Shown here: one piece after another, positions 5,917 through 13,438 of the stretch
Numbering within the stretch: the stretch's first letter is position 1
How the letters are laid out: every line of letters begins with the position of its first letter
Source of the DNA: Ruminococcus sp.
GTDB taxonomy: Bacteria > Bacillota > Clostridia > Oscillospirales > Ruminococcaceae
Assembly (NCBI GenBank): GCA_019417865.1
Contig: DYCW01000412.1
Span: 1 to 14,137 of the forward strand
DNA: 14,137 nt
Direction: 5' to 3'
Position numbers and translations under genes: made by a program
The notes under the pieces: model-generated
The model's input: the letters and a program-made list of their open reading frames with translations, nothing else
The model's database searches: none
Told to the model about the DNA's origin: nothing

Positions 5917-7089
5917 CTACTCTTTAAAGTCTACTCGGTCGATTTTATCGTATCGAAGCAAAAACAGATAATTATCCTTTTTTAAAAAGGAGTCATAAGC
6001 ACTGTCCAGATTGACAGTCGCAACGGCTTTTCCAGAAAAGTTATATGCAATAATAGTTTCTGCATTCATCATGTACACACGATCCCCGTACACCTGTACC
6101 GCTTTTGCATCCCCGTTAACAGTAATTTCCACTGGTTCAGTCGCAGAACCTTCAAACAGTACCAACTTGGTTTCTCGCTTTTCTTCATCCCAGACAAGAA
6201 TTGCTGCATTGCCTGCCTCCATTGCATAACTTTTCAGTGAGCCAACATAAGGATACATGGAATCCAGCTGTCCTTTCTGATTATAGTATGCACAAGTTGT
6301 ATCGCCAATGACGCAAGTGTAGTTACTTGCTGTTAGGGAAACAGCAAGACTCAATGTGGTCAAAGCTTCTGACTCCCATACAAAATCTGTTTCATCAAAC
6401 TGAATGCATTTCATTGTGGTTACCACATCGCCGTCTGCTGCACTCAATTCTGTAAAGACACAACCTGCACTGTCTGCGGTAAAGGCAATATCGCTCAACC
6501 GTTCGATACAATTACGAGTATACAGCTTTTTTCCGTTTTTGTCAAATACCTGAAGCACACAGCTATACAAATCAGATTCCGTTACCAGTGCCACGACACC
6601 ATCTGGACTAATCGCCCCTGTAATAATCGGACTATCCATATTCTTGGCATAAAGGTTTCGGCTTTGTCGATCCACCCGAAAACGGGTACCACCGTTTTCA
6701 TATAACAGTGCAAAATTTTCATTGCTTTTCATAATTGGCTTGCTGTATGCCAATTGACGAGTATCCTTTAAATCCCCATGCAGTGAGTAAAGATATAGGT
6801 AAGAAGCATTCAAGATAAACAAATTATCTTCGACTACAGCTGCCTGATATTCTGCATTCCGGGTAATGGACAACGGAAAATTGCCCTCTGCCAGTGTACC
6901 GTCATTCTGTGTAATTGCCTCATACCGACTGCCGATTCCCTCCAGCTTTGGAATCCATGCATCCCGTTCTAAATATAGATAACCACAAAATGCAGCGATC
7001 AACAGAAATAACAGCAATTTTTTCAAATTATTTTTTGTTCGCTGCTTTTTTCGATGCTTTACAGCGTCAAAACTTGTGTCATTTTCCAT
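5917..7089 (-). CDS. DUF5711-family single-pass membrane protein
   Basis: This 390-residue protein has a basic cytoplasmic N terminus (KHRKKQRTKNNLKK, about 11-24), one membrane helix (about 23-40, KLLLFLLIAAFCGYLYL) and a long extracytoplasmic region of repeated short beta strands that resembles a beta-propeller or WD-like sensor. It looks like DUF5711, a Clostridia family of unknown function. I chose the ATG at 7089 because GGAGGTGA (7095-7102) precedes it at ideal spacing; the frame is open upstream, but that stretch overlaps truA. With this start it overlaps the truA stop by 11 nt, implying translational coupling. No catalytic motif is apparent. Its place between truA and a CvpA protein suggests an envelope-related role, but that is inference from position only. 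Confidence 0.72.
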   Translation of the reverse strand: MENDTSFDAVKHRKKQRTKNNLKKLLLFLLIAAFCGYLYLERDAWIPKLEGIGSRYEAITQNDGTLAEGNFPLSITRNAEYQAAVVEDNLFILNASYLYLYSLHGDLKDTRQLAYSKPIMKSNENFALLYENGGTRFRVDRQSRNLYAKNMDSPIITGAISPDGVVALVTESDLYSCVLQVFDKNGKKLYTRNCIERLSDIAFTADSAGCVFTELSAADGDVVTTMKCIQFDETDFVWESEALTTLSLAVSLTASNYTCVIGDTTCAYYNQKGQLDSMYPYVGSLKSYAMEAGNAAILVWDEEKRETKLVLFEGSATEPVEITVNGDAKAVQVYGDRVYMMNAETIIAYNFSGKAVATVNLDSAYDSFLKKDNYLFLLRYDKIDRVDFKE

Positions 7090-7891
7090 CTTGTTCACCT
7101 CCGCTGACGGCACTACCAAAAAAGGCATCTGCACCCGGCAAAGCAAATTGTGCCATGTCATAAAAAACACGGTGCAGATACAGACCATAAGGCTGTACCG
7201 TTCTGCCGGCATAAATTCGTCTTCGTGCCGCTAAAATCTCTGGTATTTCTGATACGGCAATCTCTCCTTCACTGACACTCAAAAGCGTACCGACCAGAAT
7301 CCTAATCATATTATACAAAAATCCATTGCCTTTTACAAGGATGAAACAGTCTGTTCCTTGCATTTTTATGTCAAATTGATAAATTGTTCGAATTGTATCT
7401 TTGTTTTCTGTACACCCTGAACAAAAGCTGGCAAAGTCATGGGTTCCTTTCAGCAAGTCTGCCGCTGCCTGCATCTTATCAATCTGCAAAGCACGCCGAT
7501 AATGCAATGCACGATCCGCAGCAAATGGATGTTTTGACTCACTATTATGAATACGATAATGATATTCCTTTGCTTGACAACTGTAACGGGCATGGAACGT
7601 ATCTGCGACTTCCTCACAGGATAAAATGGAAATATCTTCTGGCAGATAGCCATTTAATCCCCGTACAAAATTCCGGCAGGGCAGTGGGTTTTCTGTTGTC
7701 AGGGAAAAACAGAACTGTTCTGCATGCACACCAGTATCTGTACGAGAACATCCATAAATGACGGTGGGCGTATTCAGCAGGCGGGAAACCGCCGCTTCTA
7801 CCACTGCCTGTACGGTATTGGCATTGTTTTGCCGCTGATAACCATGATAGTGCGTGCCGCAAAATGCCATCATTACTTTTAAGGTTCGCAT
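7079..7891 (-). CDS. truA: tRNA pseudouridine(38-40) synthase TruA
   Basis: TruA isomerises uridines 38-40 in the tRNA anticodon stem-loop to pseudouridine, without a cofactor, in the cytoplasm. The 270-residue product has the family N terminus (FCGTHYHGYQRQ), the catalytic motif GCSRTDTGVHA with the nucleophile D52, and the conserved region NGFLYNMIRILVGTLLSV that lines the RNA-binding cleft. Length is normal. The start at 7891 (MRTLKVMMAFCG) follows AAGGAG by 6 nt. The ATG at 7897 would overlap that site, and the longer open frame upstream lies inside the YfhO gene. It overlaps the YfhO coding end by 13 nt and the DUF5711 gene start by 11 nt. In many Firmicutes truA directly follows ecfT; here YfhO is inserted between them. 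Confidence 0.95.
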   Translation of the reverse strand: MRTLKVMMAFCGTHYHGYQRQNNANTVQAVVEAAVSRLLNTPTVIYGCSRTDTGVHAEQFCFSLTTENPLPCRNFVRGLNGYLPEDISILSCEEVADTFHARYSCQAKEYHYRIHNSESKHPFAADRALHYRRALQIDKMQAAADLLKGTHDFASFCSGCTENKDTIRTIYQFDIKMQGTDCFILVKGNGFLYNMIRILVGTLLSVSEGEIAVSEIPEILAARRRIYAGRTVQPYGLYLHRVFYDMAQFALPGADAFFGSAVSGGEQDGK

Positions 7892-10509
7892 TTCCATCTC
7901 CTTCTGCCTGCTTGCGTTTGACCACAGGCACGTTTTTGCTTTTGTTCCATGACATAACAGAATGTAAGCAACAGCACTGCACTGCCGCACAAAATTGCTC
8001 CAGCTGCAAAACCCTTTGGACAATACCGCATGGAAATGGTATGGGTACCGCTGGAAACCGGAATGCCTGTCATCGCACCGCCAATGGCAACTGGTTCTGT
8101 TTTCACACCATCCACCGTAATGTGCCAGCCATCGTCCATAGGAATAGAGAGATAGCAGATGCCATCCTGAGATGCCTCCAATGTTCCTGTTAACTTGGTA
8201 TCGCTCCAGTCTGTTATCTGCAAACCGCCGGCGGATAACTTTTCATATCCCTGCTCCAATACTTGCTGATTCAGTGCATATACATAAACCGTTACCACAT
8301 TGCTCTGTATACTTTTTCGATTCACATTACATTTCAGTGTGGCTCGTTCCCCTGCCTGATAACTTCCCATGGAAAAAATATAGGGCTGATTGGCAAGCTT
8401 CTGTGAAAAGGCATACCGTTCATTCTGATAAATCTCCACATTTTCTGCACCATCCAAAGAAAGATATCCATATAAAATCGTATCTTGTTCTGGTACAAAA
8501 TTATATTTCAAATACGTTTCTGTTGCGTCATTCAATGGAAAATAAGTGTAATATCCATACCCGTTTCGACTGACCTGCAAGCCAGTATGCCCCACATCTG
8601 TCACATCTACCGCTGTATACAATGGCTCTGTGATACCAGTCATTTTGGCAAATAAATCGTTCTGTACTTCAAATGGGTTTTCATTGGTATCTACTGTGAA
8701 ATCTGCCGTCTGTTCATCCACCAGAAATCCGACCGGCAAAGCATAGCGGCTGCGATAACTGGAAACACCATTACTGGTGGCAACTTGCTCCACAGTTTCC
8801 GTCTCTGGCATCATACCGTTTTTCTGAATGATATAGCGAATACCAAGCAGCATATCCAGATAAGGCGTGCTGTGTGCATAATAGTAGCGATTCCCTGCTT
8901 CAGAGGCTGGAAGCCCCAGTTTTTTCAGGAATGTGGTTACATGGCAGTTTGCCATAGAGGAAAACTGCGAAACGCCGTGATAACGATACAATGCCGGATC
9001 ATTCAGCGTATACCAACTGGTCATTTCTGTCCGGTAAAAAGTATCATCCTCTTTTGCAAGCTGCTGCAAAAGTGCTTCTGTTTCCTCATATTTTTCCGGA
9101 TAAGAGACATAATCCGAAGTGGAAACAGCCTCTGTACTGGTTCGCACATGACATCCCATCTCCACCAGCATTACCAACATCATACCACTGGCGAAAACAC
9201 GTCGGTTCAGCAGCCTAAACCGCTTCAGCAACAGCAGCAGTAAATACGCCGCCATTGTGAGTGCAGTATAAATCACTGCCTGTTTCCGGTCTGTCTGGTA
9301 AACCAACACCAGAAACAGCACACTCAATAATATCATTGCCAACAAGTCCAGCCATTTCATCTTCTGTTCCAGAATCAGTAAATAGGCACGATATGCAACG
9401 GTAATCAGCACAAAAGAAAAGAGAAAAGAAAACCGGTAAGGCAGCATATTCGGAAAATGGAAACCATGCCAAATAAAATTTAATATATTCCAATTGCAGC
9501 TGAGCAGCAAAAAGCCCAGTACCAGAACAGCACCAATTTTCTCCCGTAGACGAATTTGCGTTGCCCGCAGAAACATCCCTAACAACACTACGCATAGCAC
9601 ACCGCAATAAAGATTTGGCATTCCCTCTTTCACCGTAGGAGACTGATACCCTAGCAGCTGCGAGAGCAAATCCGGCAGATTCTCATAAAAGGTTGATGTT
9701 TGTGGAAAAGAGTTGTTGACACTATAAGTCTGCTGTAAAGCGTAATACGTGGGCAGCAAGAGCAGACTGCTCATTGCCAAACCCAGTATCGTGGCAAACA
9801 GCATTTTTCCACAACGGGTCAAAAATCGTCCGAACCGCATTCCGGTAAAAATGCAGATACAAACATATGCAATAGCAGTGAAAATACAAACAAAAAATCC
9901 AATATAAAAATTCGACAGCATTGCCAATGCCAGTGCAAATACATACAGCCGGTACGAACCCGTTCGCACCAGCTTGACCACACCCAATATCACAAGTGGC
10001 AGCAAGGCAACCGTATCCATCCAGATGACATTCCAGTAATACCCCATGATGAAATCGCAGAGAGCGTACAGCGTAGAAAATACACAAATGGAACTGTCAT
10101 TTCTGCCATAGGTTCCCTTTAAAAACATCGCAAAAAACAATCCGGCTGCTCCGATCTTTATAAGCAGCAACAGGGTAACTGTATCCCGCAGCATGGAAGC
10201 CGGTACAAGCAGCGTTAGAAGATTCAACGGACTTGCCGTATAATATGCCATCATAGCAGTGAAATTGGAACCCATACCAGATTGCCAGGTATATAACAAA
10301 GATTCCCCATTTTTCAATTTTTCCTGCATGATACAAAGAAACGGGTAATACTGATGCCAGAAGTCGGTGACCAATATTTGCCTTGTCCCGAATGGATGTA
10401 CCTCTAACGCAATCCATCCCAATCCCACTAAAATAAACGGTATCAAAAATGCAAGCAACAGATAGCGTTTCGGGCTTCTGCCAGACCATGATAATATACC
10501 GGATTTCAT
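7879..10509 (-). CDS. YfhO-family multipass membrane protein (GT-C-like)
   Basis: This large polytopic membrane protein of 876 residues has about a dozen hydrophobic helices in the first 460 residues, a soluble extracytoplasmic beta-rich region at about 465-830, and a final helix at about 833-853 before a basic cytoplasmic tail. The N terminus shows the family signature: a first helix, then ILVTDFWHQYYPF with a conserved acidic residue (D49) in the first outer loop, and the WQSGMGSNF segment (about 75-83). Proteins of this family resemble GT-C glycosyltransferases. B. subtilis and Listeria YfhO transfer sugar from undecaprenyl-phosphate to teichoic acid with help from CsbB. No CsbB-like gene is visible here, so the substrate is unknown. 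AAAGGAG lies 10 nt before the ATG, and the gene starts 15 nt after ecfT and overlaps truA by 13 nt. Confidence 0.85.
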   Translation of the reverse strand: MKSGILSWSGRSPKRYLLLAFLIPFILVGLGWIALEVHPFGTRQILVTDFWHQYYPFLCIMQEKLKNGESLLYTWQSGMGSNFTAMMAYYTASPLNLLTLLVPASMLRDTVTLLLLIKIGAAGLFFAMFLKGTYGRNDSSICVFSTLYALCDFIMGYYWNVIWMDTVALLPLVILGVVKLVRTGSYRLYVFALALAMLSNFYIGFFVCIFTAIAYVCICIFTGMRFGRFLTRCGKMLFATILGLAMSSLLLLPTYYALQQTYSVNNSFPQTSTFYENLPDLLSQLLGYQSPTVKEGMPNLYCGVLCVVLLGMFLRATQIRLREKIGAVLVLGFLLLSCNWNILNFIWHGFHFPNMLPYRFSFLFSFVLITVAYRAYLLILEQKMKWLDLLAMILLSVLFLVLVYQTDRKQAVIYTALTMAAYLLLLLLKRFRLLNRRVFASGMMLVMLVEMGCHVRTSTEAVSTSDYVSYPEKYEETEALLQQLAKEDDTFYRTEMTSWYTLNDPALYRYHGVSQFSSMANCHVTTFLKKLGLPASEAGNRYYYAHSTPYLDMLLGIRYIIQKNGMMPETETVEQVATSNGVSSYRSRYALPVGFLVDEQTADFTVDTNENPFEVQNDLFAKMTGITEPLYTAVDVTDVGHTGLQVSRNGYGYYTYFPLNDATETYLKYNFVPEQDTILYGYLSLDGAENVEIYQNERYAFSQKLANQPYIFSMGSYQAGERATLKCNVNRKSIQSNVVTVYVYALNQQVLEQGYEKLSAGGLQITDWSDTKLTGTLEASQDGICYLSIPMDDGWHITVDGVKTEPVAIGGAMTGIPVSSGTHTISMRYCPKGFAAGAILCGSAVLLLTFCYVMEQKQKRACGQTQAGRRRWKCEP

Positions 10510-10524
10510 TGGCGGTATGCTCCT

Positions 10525-11331
10525 TTATCCGAGAATGATTTTTGTCACAACAGCAGCGGCTAAAAAGCAAAGGGCAATGCTCATAGCTAACCAGTCCTTT
10601 GCGGAAAGATACAGCTGCTTCATTTTGGTGCGTCCGATATCGCCACGATAGCAGCGGCATTCCATTGCTGTTGCCAGCTCCTCCGCACGACGAAATGCAG
10701 AGACAAACAACGGTACTAAAATTGGAATCAATGCCTTTGCCCGCTGAATCAGGTTGCCGCTCTCCAGGTCTGCTCCTCTCGCCTTTTGGGCGGAAATAAT
10801 TTTATCTGTTTCCTCAATCAGCGTTGGGATAAACCGCAGTGCGATTGTCATCATCATAGAAAAGGCATGCACTGGAAATTTCAGCTTTTTCAGTGGGGAA
10901 AGCAACCGTTCAATGGCATCGGTCAAGGCAATCGGCGAGGTCGTATAAGTCAGCATGGAGGTTCCCACAATCAGAAAACTGATACGGATAATCATCTGGA
11001 TTGCTGTCTTCACACCTTCCTGTGTAATCTGAAGGAAGCCCAGTGCCCAGTAAACATCTCCATCCCGAATGAACAACAAATCCAATACCGCTGTAATCAA
11101 CAGAATCGGTACAATGGGTTTCATGCTCTTCAGCAGCACTTTTGCAGCAATACCCGAACAGAAAAAGGTAAGAAAGAAAAAGACAATGCCGAATATCATG
11201 GAATAAATATGGTCACCCATGAACAGCATCGTGATGTATATCAGGGTAATGAGAATCTTAAAGCGAGGATCCAAACGATGGACAAAGCTGTTTCCTGGAT
11301 AGTACTGTCCAATTGTAATATCTTTCAGCAT
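10525..11331 (-). CDS. ecfT: ECF transporter transmembrane component EcfT
   Basis: EcfT is the membrane subunit of energy-coupling factor transporters. It transmits ATP hydrolysis by EcfA1/EcfA2 to a substrate-binding S component that captures a vitamin or metal. The 268-residue sequence starts with the typical YYPGNSFVHRLDPRFKI, has four to five hydrophobic segments, and carries the two coupling-helix motifs: AQKARGADLESG (first Ala-Arg-Gly) and AMECRCYRGDIGRTK, where the second motif reads CRC rather than ARG. This variant is, as I recall, common in Clostridia. The start follows AAGGAGG by a normal distance and overlaps the ecfA2 stop by 7 nt. No S component is in the window, which fits a group II module shared by several S proteins encoded elsewhere. 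Confidence 0.94.
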   Translation of the reverse strand: MLKDITIGQYYPGNSFVHRLDPRFKILITLIYITMLFMGDHIYSMIFGIVFFFLTFFCSGIAAKVLLKSMKPIVPILLITAVLDLLFIRDGDVYWALGFLQITQEGVKTAIQMIIRISFLIVGTSMLTYTTSPIALTDAIERLLSPLKKLKFPVHAFSMMMTIALRFIPTLIEETDKIISAQKARGADLESGNLIQRAKALIPILVPLFVSAFRRAEELATAMECRCYRGDIGRTKMKQLYLSAKDWLAMSIALCFLAAAVVTKIILG

Positions 11332-12197
11332 CCTGCCCCCTCCTTCTGCTGTTGGTATAGCTGTAGAATCTGCTGATAGGCAGCTTCTACCGTATAAATA
11401 TCATCCCGCAGCGGAATGCCTTTTTCCCGCAACTGCATACAAACACGAGTAATCTGGGGCACTGCCAGACCGATTTTCTGCAATGCCTTTGCCTGTCGGA
11501 ATACATTTTCTACCGTATCATAACAAAATACGGTTCCGGCATTCATCACTAAAATCTTTTCCGCACAGTTTGCCATATCCTCCATGCTGTGCGAAACCAA
11601 CAGTACCGTTCGTCCGGTCTCCTTGTGATACCGTCGGATTTCCCGTAAAATATCTTCTCGCCCCTTTGGATCCAGACCAGCAGTCGGCTCGTCCAGAATC
11701 AACACTTTTGGACGCAATGCCATAACACCCGCAATGGCAACCCGTCGCTTTTGCCCGCCGGAGAGATCAAACGGTGACTGCTTCAGCTGTTCTGCGGTCA
11801 AACCCACCAAGGCAGCGGTTTCCTCCACTCGCTCCTTGATTTCCGATTCCGACAAGCCCATATTTTTTGGTCCAAATGCAATATCCTTATAGACAGTATC
11901 TTCAAAAATCTGATATTCCGGATACTGAAAAACCAAGCCAACCTGAAAGCGTACTTGCCGAATATTTGTTTTGTCCGCCCAAATGTCTTTGCCATCCAGA
12001 TAAATTTTCCCTGAAGTGGGACGAATTAAGCCATTAAAATGCTGAATCAGTGTAGACTTTCCGGAACCGGTATGCCCGATGATGCCAACAAATGCCCCCT
12101 CTTGAATTTCCAAACTGACATGATCTACTGCTGTCTTTTCAAATGGTGTCCCAATGCTGTACTGATAAGTCAGTGCTTCTGTTTTCAGGACTGCCAT
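11325..12197 (-). CDS. ecfA2: ECF transporter ATPase EcfA2
   Basis: This is the second ATP-binding subunit of the ECF module, acting as a heterodimer with EcfA1 on the cytoplasmic face of EcfT. The 290-residue protein has Walker A GHTGSGKS (41-48), a Q-loop FQYPEYQ (90-96), the ABC signature LSGGQ (145-149), Walker B LILDEP with catalytic E170, and switch His H203 (VSHSMED). The C-terminal extension after about 235 is the ECF-type dimerisation region (KIGLAVPQITRVCMQLREKG). The start at 12197 has AGGAGGTG 4 nt upstream; the open frame runs further up inside ecfA1, but those residues do not belong to the family. It overlaps ecfA1 by 13 nt and ecfT by 7 nt. Confidence 0.94.
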   Translation of the reverse strand: MAVLKTEALTYQYSIGTPFEKTAVDHVSLEIQEGAFVGIIGHTGSGKSTLIQHFNGLIRPTSGKIYLDGKDIWADKTNIRQVRFQVGLVFQYPEYQIFEDTVYKDIAFGPKNMGLSESEIKERVEETAALVGLTAEQLKQSPFDLSGGQKRRVAIAGVMALRPKVLILDEPTAGLDPKGREDILREIRRYHKETGRTVLLVSHSMEDMANCAEKILVMNAGTVFCYDTVENVFRQAKALQKIGLAVPQITRVCMQLREKGIPLRDDIYTVEAAYQQILQLYQQQKEGAGC

Positions 12198-13063
12198 ACT
12201 GCACCTCCTGTCCTGCCTTGCAATAATTCTGCAAGAGCTGCAACACATTCTGACTCTGTAATCATGTGCTCATCCACAGGACAGCCAGCCTTTCGCAGCC
12301 GATATGCCAGTTCCGTCACCTGCGGTACATCCAACCCCAATCGCTTCAGTTCTTCCACATGAGAAAAGACTTCACTGGGGACATCATCCAGCACCACTTT
12401 TCCATCATCCATAACCACCACACGGTTTGCTTGTGCAGCCTCCTCCATATAGTGCGTAATCAGAACAATGGTAATGCCGAAGTCCCGATTGAGCATTTGA
12501 ATCGTTTTCATAACCTCCTGTCTACCGCTAGGATCCAGCATGGCAGTTGGCTCGTCCAATACAATACAGTCCGGACGCATGGCGATGATACCGGCAATGG
12601 CAACCCGTTGTTTCTGTCCGCCAGAGAGCTGACTGGGAGCATGCTGCCGGTAATCATACATGTCCACCGCCTTTAGAGCATCATCTACCCGTTTCCGAAT
12701 TTCCTTCGGCGGAATGCCCAGATTCTCCGGTCCAAATGCCACATCTTCTTCTACAATCGTTGCGACAATCTGGTTATCTGGATTCTGAAAGACCATACCC
12801 ACATGGCTGCGTAAGGTGAACCGCTGTTCCTCGTCTTGGGTATCGATGCCGTCCACAGTCATCGTACCTGCTGACGGCAGCAGAATGGCATTCATATGTT
12901 TTGCAAATGTCGATTTGCCAGAGCCGTTATGCCCCAGCAATGCGACAAAATCACCTTTTTGAATCGAAAGAGAAATGTCCTTTAAAATATCCGGAGAAGT
13001 TCGCTCTCCATTTTCGTCGGTATAGTGAAACCAAAGTTGTTTCGCCTGTGCTTGTGTTTCCAT
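12185..13063 (-). CDS. ecfA1: ECF transporter ATPase EcfA1
   Basis: This is the first ATP-binding subunit of the ECF module. The 292-residue protein has Walker A GHNGSGKS (44-51), Q-loop FQNPDNQ (92-98, the usual EcfA1 form), signature LSGGQKQR (146-153), Walker B CIVLDEP with E171, and switch His H204 (ITHYMEEA). The C-terminal domain (HVEELKRLGLDVPQVTELA) is typical of EcfA. AAGGAG lies 5 nt before the ATG. It is the first gene of the seven-gene minus-strand run, so the operon promoter should lie in the 375-nt gap to its right. I could not identify a convincing -35/-10 pair there. Confidence 0.95.
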   Translation of the reverse strand: METQAQAKQLWFHYTDENGERTSPDILKDISLSIQKGDFVALLGHNGSGKSTFAKHMNAILLPSAGTMTVDGIDTQDEEQRFTLRSHVGMVFQNPDNQIVATIVEEDVAFGPENLGIPPKEIRKRVDDALKAVDMYDYRQHAPSQLSGGQKQRVAIAGIIAMRPDCIVLDEPTAMLDPSGRQEVMKTIQMLNRDFGITIVLITHYMEEAAQANRVVVMDDGKVVLDDVPSEVFSHVEELKRLGLDVPQVTELAYRLRKAGCPVDEHMITESECVAALAELLQGRTGGAVWQS

Positions 13064-13205
13064 TCCCGCTCCTTTCTTTTCCGAACCATTCTATTAAAAG
13101 CTGCAATCATTGCTTGTTTCCAAATTGGTTATCAATAACCTCTTTTAAATTGAACTTTTCCAATTCCGCCGGCAAGGCTGGGGCACATCTCCAACTTGCC
13201 TGTGC

Positions 13206-13275
13206 AAACAGCAATTGCCTCTGTAAAAGAACAGGGAACTTACAATCTTATGATAGTAAAAGGCAATTGCTGTTT
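13206..13275. repeat. Perfect 15-bp inverted repeat around 40 nt
   Basis: AAACAGCAATTGCCT (13206-13220) is the exact reverse complement of 13261-13275. In the 40-nt interior, read on the minus strand, TTAC/GTAA and CTGT/ACAG can form two smaller stems, so an RNA could fold as a three-way junction. On the plus strand the right arm is followed by a T-rich run (13279-13295), as in a terminator, but the loop is far longer than usual. It could be an ecf leader element, a small-RNA core or a short MITE-like insertion. I see no target-site duplication at its ends. Confidence 0.6.
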
Positions 13276-13380
13276 ACTGTTTTTCTATTATTTTTGCTAC
13301 TTCTAATCGTTTGCTTTTGTAAAGGGCTACTCGCCCCTTACAATCCCTCGGCAGCATTTTTTGAAAAAACTGCTGCATCG

Positions 13381-13407
13381 AAAAAACTTTAAGTTCGCCG
13401 TTCGGCG
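13381..13407 (-). terminator. Possible terminator of the methyltransferase gene
   Basis: On the minus strand the GC-rich stem CGCCG-AA-CGGCG (13407-13396) starts 32 nt after the methyltransferase stop and is followed, after 9 nt that contain a short AACTT/AAGTT dyad, by six T residues (13386-13381). The gap between stem and T-run is longer than in a standard intrinsic terminator, so the call is weak. Confidence 0.4.
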
Positions 13408-13438
13408 GGTTAAACCTTCTCGTAAAATGCTTGCTAAA

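Larger units (their letters stand above)
13064..13438 (-). other. Gene-free 375-nt region made of tandem inverted repeats
   Basis: No supportable coding sequence lies here; the open frames lack ribosome binding sites or family character. Seven non-overlapping inverted repeats occur in about 280 nt: GGTTAT/ATAACC (13127-13140), AATTG/CAATT (13148-13165), GGCAAG/CTTGCC with an inner TGGGG/CTCCA (13171-13200), a perfect 15-bp pair (13206-13275), TGTAA-GGGC/GCCC-TTACA (13318-13342), GCAGCA-T6/A6-TGCTGC (13351-13376) and CGCCG/CGGCG (13396-13407). The segment must contain the methyltransferase end and very likely the ecf operon promoter and leader. I do not recognise a T-box, TPP, cobalamin, THF or preQ1 element, nor SRP, 6S or tmRNA. 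Confidence 0.55.

Noticed and set aside
10786..11376. Long plus-strand open frame (196 codons) opposite ecfT
   Set aside because: It is the antisense shadow of ecfT, with His/Gln/Asn-rich composition, no ribosome binding site and no domain character. The same holds for the plus-strand frames at 8785-9243 and 5551-5985.
13133..13189. Possible leader peptide of 18 codons on the minus strand ahead of ecfA1 (from ATG at about 13189)
   Set aside because: The GGAG abuts the ATG with no spacing, the sequence has no run of regulatory codons, and it lies inside hairpins that explain it as well.
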